Origin: Nautilus pompilius
Taxonomy: Eukaryota; Mollusca; Cephalopoda; Nautilida; Nautilidae
Direction of reading: 5' to 3'
Length of the DNA stretch: 64,000 bases
Assembly (NCBI GenBank): GCA_018389105.1
Contig: JACATO010001676.1
Coordinates: 1-64,000 of the forward strand
Made by a program: the position numbers and the translations under genes. The notes beneath the pieces were generated by a model, which did no database searches, was not told the origin of the DNA, and saw only the letters and a program-made list of their open reading frames with translations. Shown here in pieces: positions 12,123 to 24,699 of the stretch (position 1 is its first letter; each line of letters begins with the position of its first letter).

Positions 12123-14880
12123 CAGCATTTCACATAGATACTTCAAATGTAAAGAAACAAAAAACTTCATTCTCAAGCTTTTCTTCCATTTAAACACCTC
12201 TCTTCACGCTGATTGTTTTACAGGTGTGTCCTCAATTATGGAAAATAATTATCATTTCCCCGTTTTAGTTATAATGATAACGCAACTAATGTAATATCTA
12301 AGCATTTGATTTGTCCCTGGACTGCTCGGCCATGCCATTTAAAAGGCAATAGCTGCTTTGAAATTAAAATGTACAGGGGGTGACCGAAAAAAATAAAAAT
12401 TGGTTTAACCAAGATACTAGGTGTCCATTACGTACTACAATGGAACTATAGATTTTCAACAACTAAAGCCGGTTGGGCCTCATTTTCATTCACTGCGGAA
12501 CATCCTTGGTGACATGTTACTGTTAATTTGAACGAAGGGTAGGCTCTGAGAGAGCATTAGGAATGCAAATGAAGAACACTGAAATAATAATAGTAAAATT
12601 TAAATCTGGGGCATGATACATTTTCATTACGCTTAGAATTTAACAGTTGCAATTCTCTCCTTCCCTTTTCAGGTTTCCCAGGGATATCTCTATGTTTGAC
12701 AACCCTCCTTGCTAGCTGAATCATTGTCTTAGAGCAACAACGAGGTGCTGCTGCTGCTGCTGCTGCTTCTCTCTCTCTCTCTTTCTGATAAACACGCAGC
12801 CTTTAAGGCAAACAGAGAGACGGGGAGGGGGAGGGGAAAGCCAAAAGAGATGAGTGGTACACCTAGAGACAAAGGAATCAAGCCTGCTGTGAATCTGACA
12901 GACCCGTGTGTGTGTGGACGGGCGTGCAGTATCTCGGTCAAACTTTGGCATAGAGTGTCGGAACCACGGTTGCTAGGCCGACGCAATCGCGGACAAGAAA
13001 AACACTGCCAGTAAATAAGCAATCTATAAAAAAAAAATCCCTACGCACAGCAGTACACCCCCCATATTTCTTTTTTAATGCTGGCGTAAGAACAAAACCA
13101 CTGAACGGGTGGTCAAAACACAGCCCCCCCCCCCACAGGTGCACGGTCGGTCGGTCAGGCTCGGCTAGCTAGAGCCTAGGTCGACACCACCATTCCCACG
13201 GCACAGAGAGAGATCGCAGTTCTTTACCTCCTTCCGCCAAGAGCCAACCCTAATAGTGACAGCAAAGAACACCATCATCAAACTACACACACTTACTATT
13301 TAAACACACCCCCCCTTTTTTTTAAAATATTAATGCGGTGGTAGCAAAAGTCCGAAGTAAAGAACATAATGCACGCAGATGCGTACAAGCTGTTTACCTG
13401 CAGTGGCTGCTGCTGCTGGTGGTGGCAGCGAAATGCATCTAACGTAAAATGCAACTTCAGAATTTGAAATATACGCGTTTCAGGACAAAACCATTCACAC
13501 ACACACACACACCACACACACAAATACTGCAGCTCCATAAAAGAAAAAAAAAAAAAAAAAACAAAAACAGAGAGCCAATTATTTCAGGCTTCCATCACCC
13601 CTTTTAGTTGGCTAAGAGGCGGCAGAAAGCCATCACAATACAGGGTTCTCCTCTCCCTCCCACAAAAGGAAGAGAAATAACCATCAACGCTATCTTTAAA
13701 CAGATTAACATCTTCTCTATTAACTCACCTGACAGATTTATTCCACTCATTAACAATTCTATTACAAAAAAAAAAAAAAAATACTACTTTCTTAATATCT
13801 AACATCGCTGGAATTTTAGCCAATTTGTAATTATTCACAACCCATCCCCTGTAGTATTAGTAACTGTAGACAGGTGAAGCAATTCATTCTCCCCTAACCC
13901 ACTCACTCCCCCTCCCTGTCTGAGCACACCTAATTATCTAGGTCTCCTCTTGAACATCTAAAATTCAAACTTGGGAAACCTAATATTTTTCATCACTCAG
14001 CGTAATTCCATATGCTTAAAGACCTGGAAACATTCTAGTAAATTTATGCTGAACTCTAATAAATCAATATCCATTCTCAGATAAGGGACTCAGTGTAGAT
14101 GAACTGAAGATTTACACAACAGAACCTCTTTGCTTTAACATTAGATGCTTGAGTTCAATTAATAAATTATTCAAATTTACCTGTTTAATTATCCCCGTGC
14201 CCTCTTTTTCGGCATTAACTCTTGCACGTACAAGAGACGTTCAAATGAAACTCGACTGAGAATAGCAAGCACCTCAGCATTTTCTTGTTATCTATCACCT
14301 GCGAACATCCCGCTATGCTGTCAGAAGAGTCTATTTATATCAATCAAAAACAATATGAACCTGGTAGTTTTCCGGAGAACTACCATTGTTCAAGGCAGTG
14401 TTTCAAAAACTGCTTTTTAAGTGAATCAAGAATTCTGTCGCACTTTACTCAATCGTCCGTATACGTGTTTACATGTCAACTTGAAATTGCAGTGGGATTA
14501 CCTCCCCTTACGATTCACAAATTCTTTCTTTGCCAGTGGCAAAAAAAAAAAAAGATTATTATTTTAATTAATTAATTAAATAAATAGATAAAATAAAATA
14601 ATTCCAATTTGCTAACTATCAAATTCCTAAGCCTATTAAGGCAACATGCCTTTGTTTAAGATACTGATGGTGTCAGTTACAAAAACAAAAACATCTTTAT
14701 CAAGAGAAAGTCATTCCAAGCAATCATCAATGTTGTAATGCTTTGCACATATCACTTTCCAATGGACATTCTATAAATGACACTTGTTTGTCTTACAAGG
14801 GCACATATTCTAATTTGGCAAGGAAATCCCAACCAGATATGGGAAAAAATACCATGATTGGGAGATAGATAGACCAAAAC
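12123..14880. other. Non-coding stretch
   Basis: I see no gene. A GCT/CT compound array lies at 12746-12784 and a CA array at 13495-13522. Near 12962 is GGTTGCTAGGC, a partial RFX-type motif. Several long A tracts are present. Confidence 0.5.
12746..12784. repeat. GCT-CT compound microsatellite
   Basis: About seven GCT units are followed by a CT run. All frames translate as low-complexity Leu, Ser or Gln tracts. Confidence 0.85.
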
Positions 14881-14889
14881 TGAGCCAGT

Positions 14890-15120
14890 ACTCAGCAGGA
14901 ATCAGACCACCTGGTGATGTAACTTTAGAGGTCACAATGAATTATTCACCAATAGCAATGGGCAGCCAGAACTTCCTTCTCAGATAGTCTCCCAAGAGGC
15001 CTGTGTGGATTTCCTCCAGTTTCCTCCCACATCTAAGAGTTAAGGGTTCCAGTAAGGCTTTACCTGCCAAAGCTCCTCGTGGCATAGGACTGGCAACGTT
15101 TCCTAGTGGATAACTGCGGT
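14890..15120 (+). mobile_element. SINE copy (tRNA-headed family)
   Basis: The plus strand carries the core TTTCCTCCCACATCTAAGAG. A GTAAGGCTTTACCTGCCAAAG segment follows, then GGCATAGGACTGGCAAC and CCTAGTGGATAACTGCG. The order and spacing match the copy at 50.2 kb. The 5' tRNA-like part is degraded. Confidence 0.5.
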
Positions 15121-16030
15121 GCTACCAAGAAGTATTCCGTTCTGGCAAAGCTGCGTCCCATTGCACTACCAATGATAATGGAGATGCGTTGTGTTCCAGC
15201 AAAGCTGCGTCCTATCAAGCGATTCTCAGCTTCTTTCAATCCCGTTTATCTTCACAACAGGGATGTAGTGTTGATTTCCAACTACAAAGAAATGTTGACT
15301 TAAGTGTGGCAGCTTCAATAAATAGTTTTTTTTTTTGTTTTTGCATTGACCAGCCTCTTAATAAAGTGCACTGATCATCAAATCCTACAAATGTATGGTG
15401 GCAAAGCAGACTTAATAAAAAGTTTTTTGTATGTACATACATATATATATATATACACACGCACACTTGAACTTTTTAAATGAGTATCATGTGTTTGAAC
15501 CTACATCATACTCTCGATTATCTGTGGACAGATTAACGTGCTGCATAAGAAACACAGAGCCATTATACTTAAGCTTGCAAACTGGATGCTACAGAAACTC
15601 GTTTACAATTTTTCCTCATACTGGCGCCACAGACGACGACATCTTTCCTTTCTTTTATCCATTACACTCTCTCGTTCACACTTCTGTATGCAGGCTGGCT
15701 TTCCTTTTTAGACTCTCCACGTGTTGCAAGCTCCTCTTGAATTGGAAGTCAACCAACCGGTGCCACTGCAGTCGCGTCTGTTTCCAGTGCAAGAAGAAGA
15801 AGAAGGCGGCGGCAGTGTTATGTGAATTTTTCCCTAGTCGATTATAAATGTCGGCAAATAAATGTAAACATGTTATACTGGCAATGACAGAAAAGCCTGA
15901 AACCTATCTACGAATCCAAGGAGAGGCTGACAGTTATGTGCTTTGCAAATCTGATTGGTTCGCACGGACATAAACTGCGTGTGATTGGTTAAGCTGAGAA
16001 ACCAGATTTGTTTAAAGGAACTGAACCATC
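15121..16030. other. Non-coding stretch with two CCAAT-type motifs
   Basis: No gene is recognised. ATTGGTT (inverted CCAAT) occurs twice, near 15955 and 15984, just upstream of the coding relic. Its promoter may once have been here, but that is an inference. Confidence 0.35.
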
Positions 16031-16034
16031 GAAT

Positions 16035-16830
16035 ATGGCAGCAGATTATTTTATGGATGGGCCGCAATGTTTTCAAAGATCGAACAACCCTTTTGTGGAA
16101 CCAGAGTCGGAGAGAGCACTAAGGAGCAGAAGACCTGCCAGAAAAATGCTTTTCTGCTATTAGTCAACGCGCCTCCCATCCCGACAATGAAAGTGTTGTA
16201 AAACCTGAAGATGGTGTCATTTTAATGGAATGTTTATCTTTGAATGTGATGTTTTTGGTTCAGGTTGTGGACCAGGAGGTGATGGCGCATATGGAGAGAT
16301 GTTACCAAGTGGGATTAATGCAAAAACACGTGAAGGAAGGAAATGATTTGAAATCGCTTTAGAAGAAGCTGTCAGTTTTGATGCAATTCCCAAAGTGACC
16401 TGAGCAGGGAATCTAGTGAACGGTGAAAATTATTCTGGACAACGACTATGAAGAATTCGAAGGATCTGATGGAAGAAATTTTTGGAATGACTTTGCAGCA
16501 GTCAGAAGTTAGGAAATACCGAAGGATGGCTGCAGCAGTTGTTGAAAACTGGGCACGATGCTGAGTTGAGCAAAAGTGAGGGAGAGGAGCAAGAGTTTCT
16601 TTCTGAGAATCGCACCATTCATAGTACCGCAATTCTTCCCTACGTTAAAAATCTGCCTGACTGACAACTTAGAGCTGCAAGAGATGGCACACTGATGGCT
16701 GACGAACCAGCTCTACGCAGGTTATTACAAATATAAGAAAGGAAAGTCAATCAATGGTAACAAAAGCAAAATCACTGACTACTATTTTTCTCATTGTACA
16801 GAATGGGGCTTAACTCATTGACCTTTGGCA
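16035..16830 (+). pseudogene. Degenerate protein-coding relic, unrecognised
   Basis: A run of protein-like sequence is broken by frameshifts and stops. It begins at an ATG (16035) giving MAADYFMDGPQCFQRSNNPF and stays open for 43 codons to TAG at 16161. A second frame overlaps from about 16113 to the TAG near 16360, with about 80 codons of balanced composition. Further fragments follow: an acidic piece with DNDYEEFEGSDG near 16440, and a basic-hydrophobic piece with RKYRRMAAAVVENW near 16510. No family was recognised. Two inverted CCAAT boxes lie just upstream. The explanation could be an old transposon ORF or a dead gene copy. Chance is possible, but several adjacent protein-like frames on one strand argue against it. 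Confidence 0.35.
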
Positions 16831-17104
16831 TCACCTTTACACATCACCATTTCATGTAGTTTACTCCCGACTGATGCTTAAATGCAATCTACTTCTCCAT
16901 GTCGGATTTGTCGAACGAAACATAAGAGTGACATTTTGATTGGTTAAGAAAATCAGGCTTAGTTCAGGATTCCACCACCCATTTTTCTGAAAATCGATCA
17001 CCTGTCATCGCCATCAGGGTAAAGTTCTGGGAATTAATCTATTCAGAGAGCAGAGATTTCGATGTTGCACTAAATTTTAGCACATTAGGTAATAAAAATA
17101 AATT

Positions 17105-17150
17105 CCACGTGGTCCGACCTGGTCTCGAACCCACGACCTGCTGTGTTTGC
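17105..17150 (-). mobile_element. tRNA-like B-box fragment (SINE remnant)
   Basis: The minus strand reads GTCGTGGGTTCGAGACCAGG. This is close to the RNA polymerase III B box (GGTTCGANTCC). Flanking stems do not pair as in a functional tRNA, so this is more likely a SINE head fragment. Confidence 0.35.
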
Positions 17151-17766
17151 TATGTTGATTTTACGCCAATGCCTTTTACTTGTCTCTTGCCGAACAGCAA
17201 GTCTGACTTCTCCCCACAGAGCAATCCTACGGAGGCCAACCTTAGTTGTAGTCAGAACTCTGCTGAAAGATGCTCAACAGAACGAAACACTGTACCATTC
17301 CTCAGGAAGTAATTTTCCTTTTCTCTATCATTGTGAGAGGGAACAATTTCCTTACTTAGCAGCAGGAAGAAGAAAAAAAAACAAACTTATTCCAGCTACT
17401 ACACATATACACCCCTCCCCCCTCCCCCACGTATTGCCATATGATTTTACTTTTAATTCTCAGCAACAAATCACCCCAAATCCCAGGCCCCACTCTGCAT
17501 GCAAATGCACGCATTAACCTCAGATATTCAGGTGCCAGTTAAAAAGAAAGTGTCTAAAGAATTTTCTTTACTTCTTTTTTTTTTTTGGTAATTGAAATGG
17601 TTTGGTTTAATTTTGCTTAGGAACAGCTTAATATTAGCAGTGATAACGTAGGAAAAAAAGAGGGGCCTAAAGATGATATACATGACGAGCAAACAGATCA
17701 ACAGAAATGTATTTTCATCAGCATGACCGCATGTATCTGCCCAGAGTTTCGTTTGCATGTCAAATT

Positions 17767-17797
<31 letters not shown>

Positions 17798-18036
17798 TAT
17801 GGAATGCCTTTCCTAAATTTTTTACATAAAATAAATATTGCATGAGTTTTTGAATTTTTTAATTTCCGACTGAACAGTCTGTCTGCCTGTTCCAACCTCC
17901 TCGACTGATGGCAGCAGCATATCTGTTGGTATGCCTTATTTTACGACATCTACCCTGCCTACACTTAGTGCGTTTTTCTCCAAGCACAGAAATTCACTTT
18001 TTCATCAATCCTTTCTTTACTGCAGTTACAGGTTTA
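17150..18036. other. Non-coding stretch
   Basis: No gene is seen. A TG array lies at 17772-17798. The open frames at 17109-17517 read through the SINE remnant and are not recognised. Confidence 0.5.
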
Positions 18037-18695
18037 AAAATAGAAACCACTATAATCGCAAGCTTCTGCCACCTTGATAAATAGAAACCACTGTAATCAC
18101 AAGCTTCTGCCATCTTGATAAATAGAAACCACTGTAATCACGAGCTTCTGCCACCTTGATAAATAGAAACCACTGTAATCACAAGCTTCTGCCATCTTGA
18201 AAAATAGAAACCACTGTAATCACAAGCTTCTGCCACCTTGATAAATAGAAACCACTGTAATCACAAGCTTCTGCCATCTTGAAAAATAGAAACCACTGTA
18301 ATCACAAGCTTCTGCCATCTTGAAAAATAGAAACCACTGTAATCACGAGCTTCTGCCATCTTGATAAATAGAAACCACTGTAATCACGAGCTTCTGCCAC
18401 CTTGATAAATAGAAACCACTGTAATCACGAGCTTCTGCCACCTTGATAAATAGAAACCACTGTAATCACGAGCTTCTGCCATCTTGAAAAATAGAAACCA
18501 CTGTAATCACGAGCTTCTGCCATCTTGAAAAATAGAAACCACTGTAATCACGAGCTTCTGCCACCTTGATAAATAGAAACCACTATAATCGCAAGCTTCT
18601 GCCACCTTGATAAATAGAAACCACTGTAATCGCAAGCTTCTGCCATCTTGAAAAATAGAAACCACTATAATCACAAGCTTCTGCCACCTTGATAT
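18037..18695. repeat. 41-bp minisatellite, 16 copies
   Basis: Sixteen head-to-tail units of 41 bp start around TAGAAACCACTGTAATCAC and continue with AGCTTCTGCCA. Units differ at a few linked sites: CAAG versus CGAG, ATAATCG versus GTAATCA, CCACC versus CCATC, and TTGATAA versus TTGAAAA. Units 8-13 all carry CGAG, while nine others carry CAAG and so contain AAGCTT. The period is not a multiple of three and all frames carry stops, so it is not coding. Units are contiguous with no unique spacers, so it is not CRISPR-like. Confidence 0.97.
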
Positions 18696-18699
18696 AAAA

Positions 18700-21600
18700 A
18701 ATGTATTAAAAAACAAACAAAAGAAAAACAGGAAGGTGAAGGAACTTGCACTGAGGCAAGAATATCATCAGAGAAAATTACAATATATATTAAAGCCACA
18801 TGGCTTTCTGTCGCATCAATACATTTCTCCACATTATGTGACTTGTAAAAGCATTTATAGCTTCCTCTCTGTTTCCCTGTAATAGCTAAGCTAGGGAATT
18901 TAGGTACCAGCAATAATTTTACTTTGTTAGTTAAGGGCTGCATTTAAGAACCAGTTGTAGTCTCTTTTGGGAGGGAAAGTTTGATAATCGTACACTGCGA
19001 TATTTTCCCTTTGTTCGTTTAATGTTGGCATCTGCCTAAAGAGACCCAGTTTACAAAAGTGCAGGAAATATTGTAAATACACACAGCCATGAAGAGAAAC
19101 CACAATAAATTAAACACAAGCCCTCAGAAACTATTGCCAGAAGAGGGCTATTCCTGTAAATAATGCAACCTACTGTCGTCACGCTTCATCTCCTTCCACA
19201 ACTGCACAAGGGACTGCAATTGCCGGTGATTACAGCCGACTTAATATTACCAATCATGGGACCTTGTGGGGGCCGCTTGCCTGTCTTCGGTAAGAAATGA
19301 AGAGTTCCCCACAGGAACGAAAAAAAAACACGCACTTAAAAACTGGTACAGAGTGAGGGGAAAAGACCCATGCTGTGGAAGGTTTGCTGTCCCCAAACAG
19401 GGATTGAACTGAGACCCTCAGCTGCTACGCTAAGCACCGAGCCACCCACCATCTCTCTCAAGCACTGGTTATTTAAAAAAAAACAAAAAAAAAACTAACT
19501 TTTACCCGTTAATTCCATTTCACTAACTTTGCTGTTGCTGTTCTTTTTCATTTCACCCCCCCCTTAAATTTATATTTTTGATGGTTTTCTTTGTGGCATT
19601 TTGTGGAACCCAGCTAATAATAGTTTCTTTTTTAAATCCATGCCAAGCAGAGTACACAGTAGGCTCCTTATGTGAGACAGAACTAGTAACACGTGTTTAG
19701 GTCTTTAAAAATACCCTCCCCCCTGTATCTAGTGTTTCTCTCTCTATAACTGACTGAATCTGCTGGTTATACACAAGATATCTTCCCATCCTCCTCTGAA
19801 ACCCCCCCCCCACCACCACCACCTCTAATTACACATCATTATGTACTCTACAAAGGTCACACTACACTTCCAATATGCACTTTACTCACTATGAGGGATT
19901 GGCAGAGATCAAATTCCATTCAAACCCTTTTTTCTCTCTTTTTAAAATTTACTATAATCAAACAGACTGGAAATGGCTGCATGAGATGAAAGGCTGTACT
20001 AGTTTATTAAGGGCAAGTCACAGATGTAACCGCATCAGGAGAAAACCAGTTTGGGGGGGGGCCAAAGGGGGGAGCAGAACCGAGCACAGGTTTTTGTTTT
20101 CTTCTATGAGCAGAAAAAGTCAGCCACCATTGATGGCTACACCCCCAAAAATGACTTTTGCAAAGCAGCAGCAGGGAGGTGGTGGAGGAGGAGAATGGGA
20201 AGAGGGGGTGGGGGGGTCATGAGAATGTTGGACTATCAGTCAGGCTCCTTGGTGGGTTTCCAGTGACACCCACTTCCTCCTCCCCTCACAATCATCCGCT
20301 TCTTGCTGCACTTGCTTGACAAGTCTCCTCCCGAACTCATCCACATTTCATTATTTGCTCGCCAAAGAAGAAATGCTGACTCCTTCACCAGCCCCCCCCC
20401 CTGATTACTGTCAACACTTTTTCAATGCAGGTAAGTACCTCAACGCAGGTACAAACATTTTTTTAGAAAAAAAAAGGTAATCCGTCAAGCAGTGGGTGTA
20501 TCTGCAACACCACCCCTTTTATTCTTCTTCTAATTTCCCTCAGAGTGTGGGAGGAGGTATGCATGCCTTTTATATATATGTGTGCGTGTATGTATGTATG
20601 TATTTTTTGTGTGGAATTCTGAAAGAGTATCCCCGCCACGATAGGGTGATTTGGTTGTTGTATAAGCAGTGACCATGGGTGTATTGTAAGTGTAGCCTGT
20701 CTATGGCAAATGCAAAATCTTTCCAGAAAAACCGGTTACAAACATTTGTTCTCTTCTCTCCCCGCCCCCTTTGGTCCTTTCACCCTCTTTAGAAAAAAAA
20801 TAAGAAAATCTTTAAAATAGGAAGGTCCTGATGATACAATCACCTTGGTAACTAAGAGCAGGACACCTGCTTGCTTTATAGGTACCCATGCCCGTCCCAG
20901 GGTCCTCCCATCCACTCAGAACTCCAAATCAGAGATCAGTTTAGATCTAAAAGTCGGTGCAAGAGGGGATACTACCAGGGTCTAGAGTCAATCTGGTTGC
21001 TGCATAGGGTTTTGTGGATGGGTACAGTGCTGTTTCATTTTAATCAGCTCTTTTCAACTTGCTGTACTGCAGTTAACATGATTGGCACAGCTCACTTCCT
21101 GGTCATACAATAGGCATCGCCCCACCTTACCTGTTTCTTTACATTCCAATAGCACAACAATGACTTGCTCTCCTCTCCCTCTTCATGCTCCATCTATCCA
21201 CATACAATTCCACTTTTGTTTTTCTTTTTTTTGCTCCCTTTATCAACATCTCTGGCACTGATCTTTTCTGGCTCTACTACAAAACAAGCCCCTTTATTTT
21301 AACTGAAGATTTTCAGTTATTTTCAATGAGTCAAACACCAAAGCATTCCACCACCCCCTCCGTTTTTCCTTTTCTTTCTTGTATCCCAAGGATTCAGATA
21401 ATATTTAATATTGTGAGCCCTCCCACACCCTTCCTAATCTCCCAGAGTGCTTTGAGGCACATAGCTCACTCCTCCAATGTACCATCAATGATGGATTGCA
21501 TGCAGGCTATAAACATACTGCTGCCCAAGATTGCAATGGGGGTAGATGGGTGGGTTTTTAAATTATGTGGTTAAGCATTTTCAAAAGCCAACCACCTTGG

Positions 21601-22809
21601 ACATTTCGGCGAAAGGTCGCACATAAGATGTCGAGAGTTAACCTCCTACAATTTCCTCTCAGCTAAACGTACAGCCCAGATTTTAACTTGGAAATTAACA
21701 ACACAACATTCTTCTATTACTATCGTTAAACTCCGTTGTGGGGGTCTAAGGACATCTCACAGCAGGGACCTGGGAAGGAGGAGGGGGGGAAGAGAAGATA
21801 TGTGTAGTAGTCCTGGTGATCTATCTAGCAAGTTGTTACCTAACCACAGCTGGGAAGATCTCCAATGGTGACCCAGATTCAAGCCAGTCAAAGAGTGCCC
21901 CAAGAAAACCCTACCAGAAAGGTGCATCCATACAAACCACTCCTGACCAGTATCCCAAATCTCCCACGTTAAAAATGTCGAACAACTTGACACATTTATT
22001 TATTTATTTAAATACACGAGCACGTTTATTCGGCATTATTTTATTGAACGGAAAAGGTCGCAAACAAACGATAGCAAATATTCCGGGATTAATCCACGGT
22101 CCTGTCGCTGCTCACAACTGCCCCATCCTTAAAAGCTGCTGGTGTCTAAACTAAAAAAAAAAAGTTAAGGCACAGCTACCTGCTCAGCAGTGATCAGTCA
22201 GCGCTTTACAATGGCAAGAGTGATGTTAGAGAACAGAGGAAAACAAACGAAACCGAATTCTGGACAATCGAGAGAGAGAGAGATTCCCTGACGGGTCTTG
22301 TAAACACCCCCATCTGAGATGGGTGCACACGGAAAGAAATGGAGGCAGGCTGGAGAGAAAGAGAGCCTTGGAGGTGGACACAATGGGCAAGAATGACACA
22401 GATGAACAGCGATAGTTGGGGAAAAATTTTAATGCAGAGACAGTGATAACAAAACAGAGATACAGACAGAAACAGAATTACCAGCAACATTTTCACAGAA
22501 AAAGAAAAGGGAAGTAGTTTGAACCCTCACCGCCAATCAGCCAGCGATTGTCACAAAATGGAACAATAAACGTTTGTACCAGAAATTGCCAACAAAAGAA
22601 ATAATTTATGTTCGCTAATGGTTTTTATAAGAAAACCAGTATTTGACTCCATTATTCTATTGATTAGAAAGAGATGAAGAATGCTACTTGTTGGTTACAA
22701 ATACTTTCTTACCATATGAAGTTATCTCAGCAAGTAAAAGCTAGTATTTAAAGCAATAAGAATGTACACACATTGCCCTGTCATATTAATTTTTTTCACC
22801 ATCCCCCAG
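18700..22809. other. Non-coding stretch
   Basis: No recognisable gene. The segment includes a SINE copy near 19.3 kb, poly-C tracts near 19.8 and 20.4 kb, and a G-rich stretch at 20050-20220. Open frames such as 19875-20222 and 21185-21574 have no motifs. Confidence 0.5.
19255..19445 (-). mobile_element. SINE head and body fragment
   Basis: On the minus strand the head reads GGTGGCTCGGTGCTTAGCG, an A-box-like element. About 30 bases later comes CAGTTCAATCCC, which is B-box-like. A CCCCTCACTCTGTACCAG segment follows, like the CTCTTCTTCACCAG region of other copies. The CCCACATCTA core is missing. Confidence 0.5.
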
Positions 22810-22896
22810 TTATTATTATTTGCATATTGGATTTCAAGGCATGGCCAGATCTGTGGACAAATCAGGCCACCAATCTCAACATTTCTTGCTGCCAAG
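22810..22896 (+). CDS. Candidate 87-nt internal exon, unrecognised
   Basis: A strong acceptor (TTTTTTTCACCATCCCCCAG) precedes 87 bases that end at a consensus donor (CCAAG followed by GTGAGT). The phase-0 frame is open and includes SRHGQICGQIRPPISTFLAA. The other two frames are also open, which weakens the coding case. No adjoining exon was found. It could be a genuine cassette exon, a non-coding RNA exon, or chance. Confidence 0.2.
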
Positions 22897-22909
22897 GTGA
22901 GTGCCACTA

Positions 22910-23990
22910 CTGCAGTAAAGTAACCTAACCTGAAAGGCTTTCAACCATGACAAGGATGTGCTTTTACTGGCCACATCCACATTTAGCCCGCTGTCACCAA
23001 GTGGGCTGCAATCTGGCACGATGCCACAGAGTTGTTATCCGCCAGAGGATACCTCTTGTTTTCCCTGGGTACCCTGCCACTTTCAAAAGGAATCACCCAT
23101 TATTGTATCAGCAAGGCATTTAAGTTTCAATGCCTGTATTCTTCAGGACAGTGCCACATCTCCCCGTGACCAAAATCTGAAAGGCATTTCAACTGATTGC
23201 CTGGGTGGCCCCAACCGTCTCATAAATCCAGCTGAACACCTACAGGCACATCTAGATTGTCAATTGAAAGCAAGCCATCCACACTCAGCAAACACAAAGA
23301 CATGGGGGAACCCAGACCAAAAATCTTATTGACTCGGTGCCAGTAGAGGGTTTTTTAAAGGCTCTCTCAGTTACAAAAGTGGTTCCACCAAGTACCCTTA
23401 AAGAACCTCAATCTAGTTCATCTATATTTGCCTGTGTTGTCATAAGCATTCCACAATAACAAGTGGCCAAATCACAAACTGACAGAATTATTAATAATCT
23501 TTTTAATATTTATACCAATACTCATGGAAGCTCTCAAAGTTTGCTATGATGTGTGCAGACAAAAAAAAGTGAAAGCATTTGATATTAATTCTTTTTAAGG
23601 GTGAAGCTGGAGATGCCACCACTGCACTGTGGTATTAATGACAACGAAGACATCAAAGTCTAATAGAGTGCAAAATAATGAAAGACTTCTCAACCAATAA
23701 CTAATTGGACACTTCACATTTAATTTTAGTAATAAATGAAGCAATTAATTCCCCCCTCCATGTTTAAATTGTTTTGTTTTTTTAATTTATGACTATTTCA
23801 AACCAGCTAAATTCTAGTACTGAAGATTGGTGCTAAATAACAGTCATATTATATTCCCTTATATATATATGTATCATACCAATTAAAAAGACTTTTTCAT
23901 GGTTTGTGTAAAAAAAAAAAAAAAAAGCATATTTTTCTGCCAAATCATGTAAAGGAGAAATGTTTAGCACAAAGTTAGGCAACATTCAAA
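22910..23990. other. Non-coding stretch
   Basis: I see nothing gene-like beyond short unrecognised frames. Runs of A and TA dinucleotides increase toward the GA block. Confidence 0.5.
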
Positions 23991-23993
23991 CTC

Positions 23994-24692
23994 TGATGTG
24001 TGTGTGTGTGTGTGTGTGTGTGTGAGTGTGTGAGAGAGAGAGAGAGAGAGACGAGAGAGAGAGAGAGATGGAGAGGAGAGCGAAAGAGATGGGGGAGAGA
24101 GAGAGAGAGAAGAGAGGAGAGATGGGGGAGGAGAGAGAGAGAGAGAGAGAGGAGAGAGATGGGGGAGAGAGAGAGAGAGAGAGAGAGAGATGGGGAGAGA
24201 GAGAGAGAGAGGAGATGGGAGAGAGAGAGAGGAGAGAGAGAGAGAGATGGGGGAGAGAGAGAGAGAGAGGAGAGGGGAGAGAGAGAGAGAGAGAGAGAAG
24301 AGGGAGAGAGAGATGAGGAGAGAGAGCGAGAGAGAGAGAGATGGGGGAGAGCGAGGGGGAGAGAGAGAGAGAGAGAGATAGGAGAGAGAGAGGGGAGAGA
24401 GAGAAGAGAGAGGAGAGCGAGAGAGAGAGAGAAGAGATGGGGAGGGAGCGAGATGAGAGAGAGAGGAGGAGAGAGAGCGATTGATGGGGGAGAGAGAGAG
24501 GAGAGAGAGAGAGAGGAGACGGGGGGAGAGAGAGAGAGGAGGAGAGAGGGAGCCGAGAGGAGGAGGGATGAGAGAGGGGAGAGAGAGAGAGGTGAGATCG
24601 AGAGAGATGGGGGAGGAGCGGAGAGAGGAGAGAGATGGGGGGAGAGAGAGAGAGAGAGGAGAGAGAGGCGAGCGAGAGAGCGAGAGATGGAG
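23994..24692. repeat. TG array followed by 670-bp GA-rich block
   Basis: About 30 bases of TG pass into nearly 670 bases of GA dinucleotides punctuated by GATGGGGGAGAG at irregular 20-60 bp spacing. Long frames here (256 codons plus, 299 codons minus) are low-complexity Arg-Glu or Ser-Leu translations and not genes. Purine-only strands of this length can form triplex structures, but that is general knowledge and not shown here. Confidence 0.97.
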
Positions 24693-24699
24693 ACTGACT

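Noticed and set aside
12365..12400. GGGGGTGACCGAAAAAAAT as a possible mariner-type terminal repeat
   Set aside because: No inverted partner or transposase fragment was found nearby.
17105..17150. Possible intact tRNA gene on the minus strand
   Set aside because: A B-box-like loop is present, but the acceptor, D and anticodon stems cannot be built.
18037..18695. Possible CRISPR-like array of regularly spaced repeats
   Set aside because: Units are contiguous with no unique spacers, and the surrounding DNA is animal nuclear sequence.
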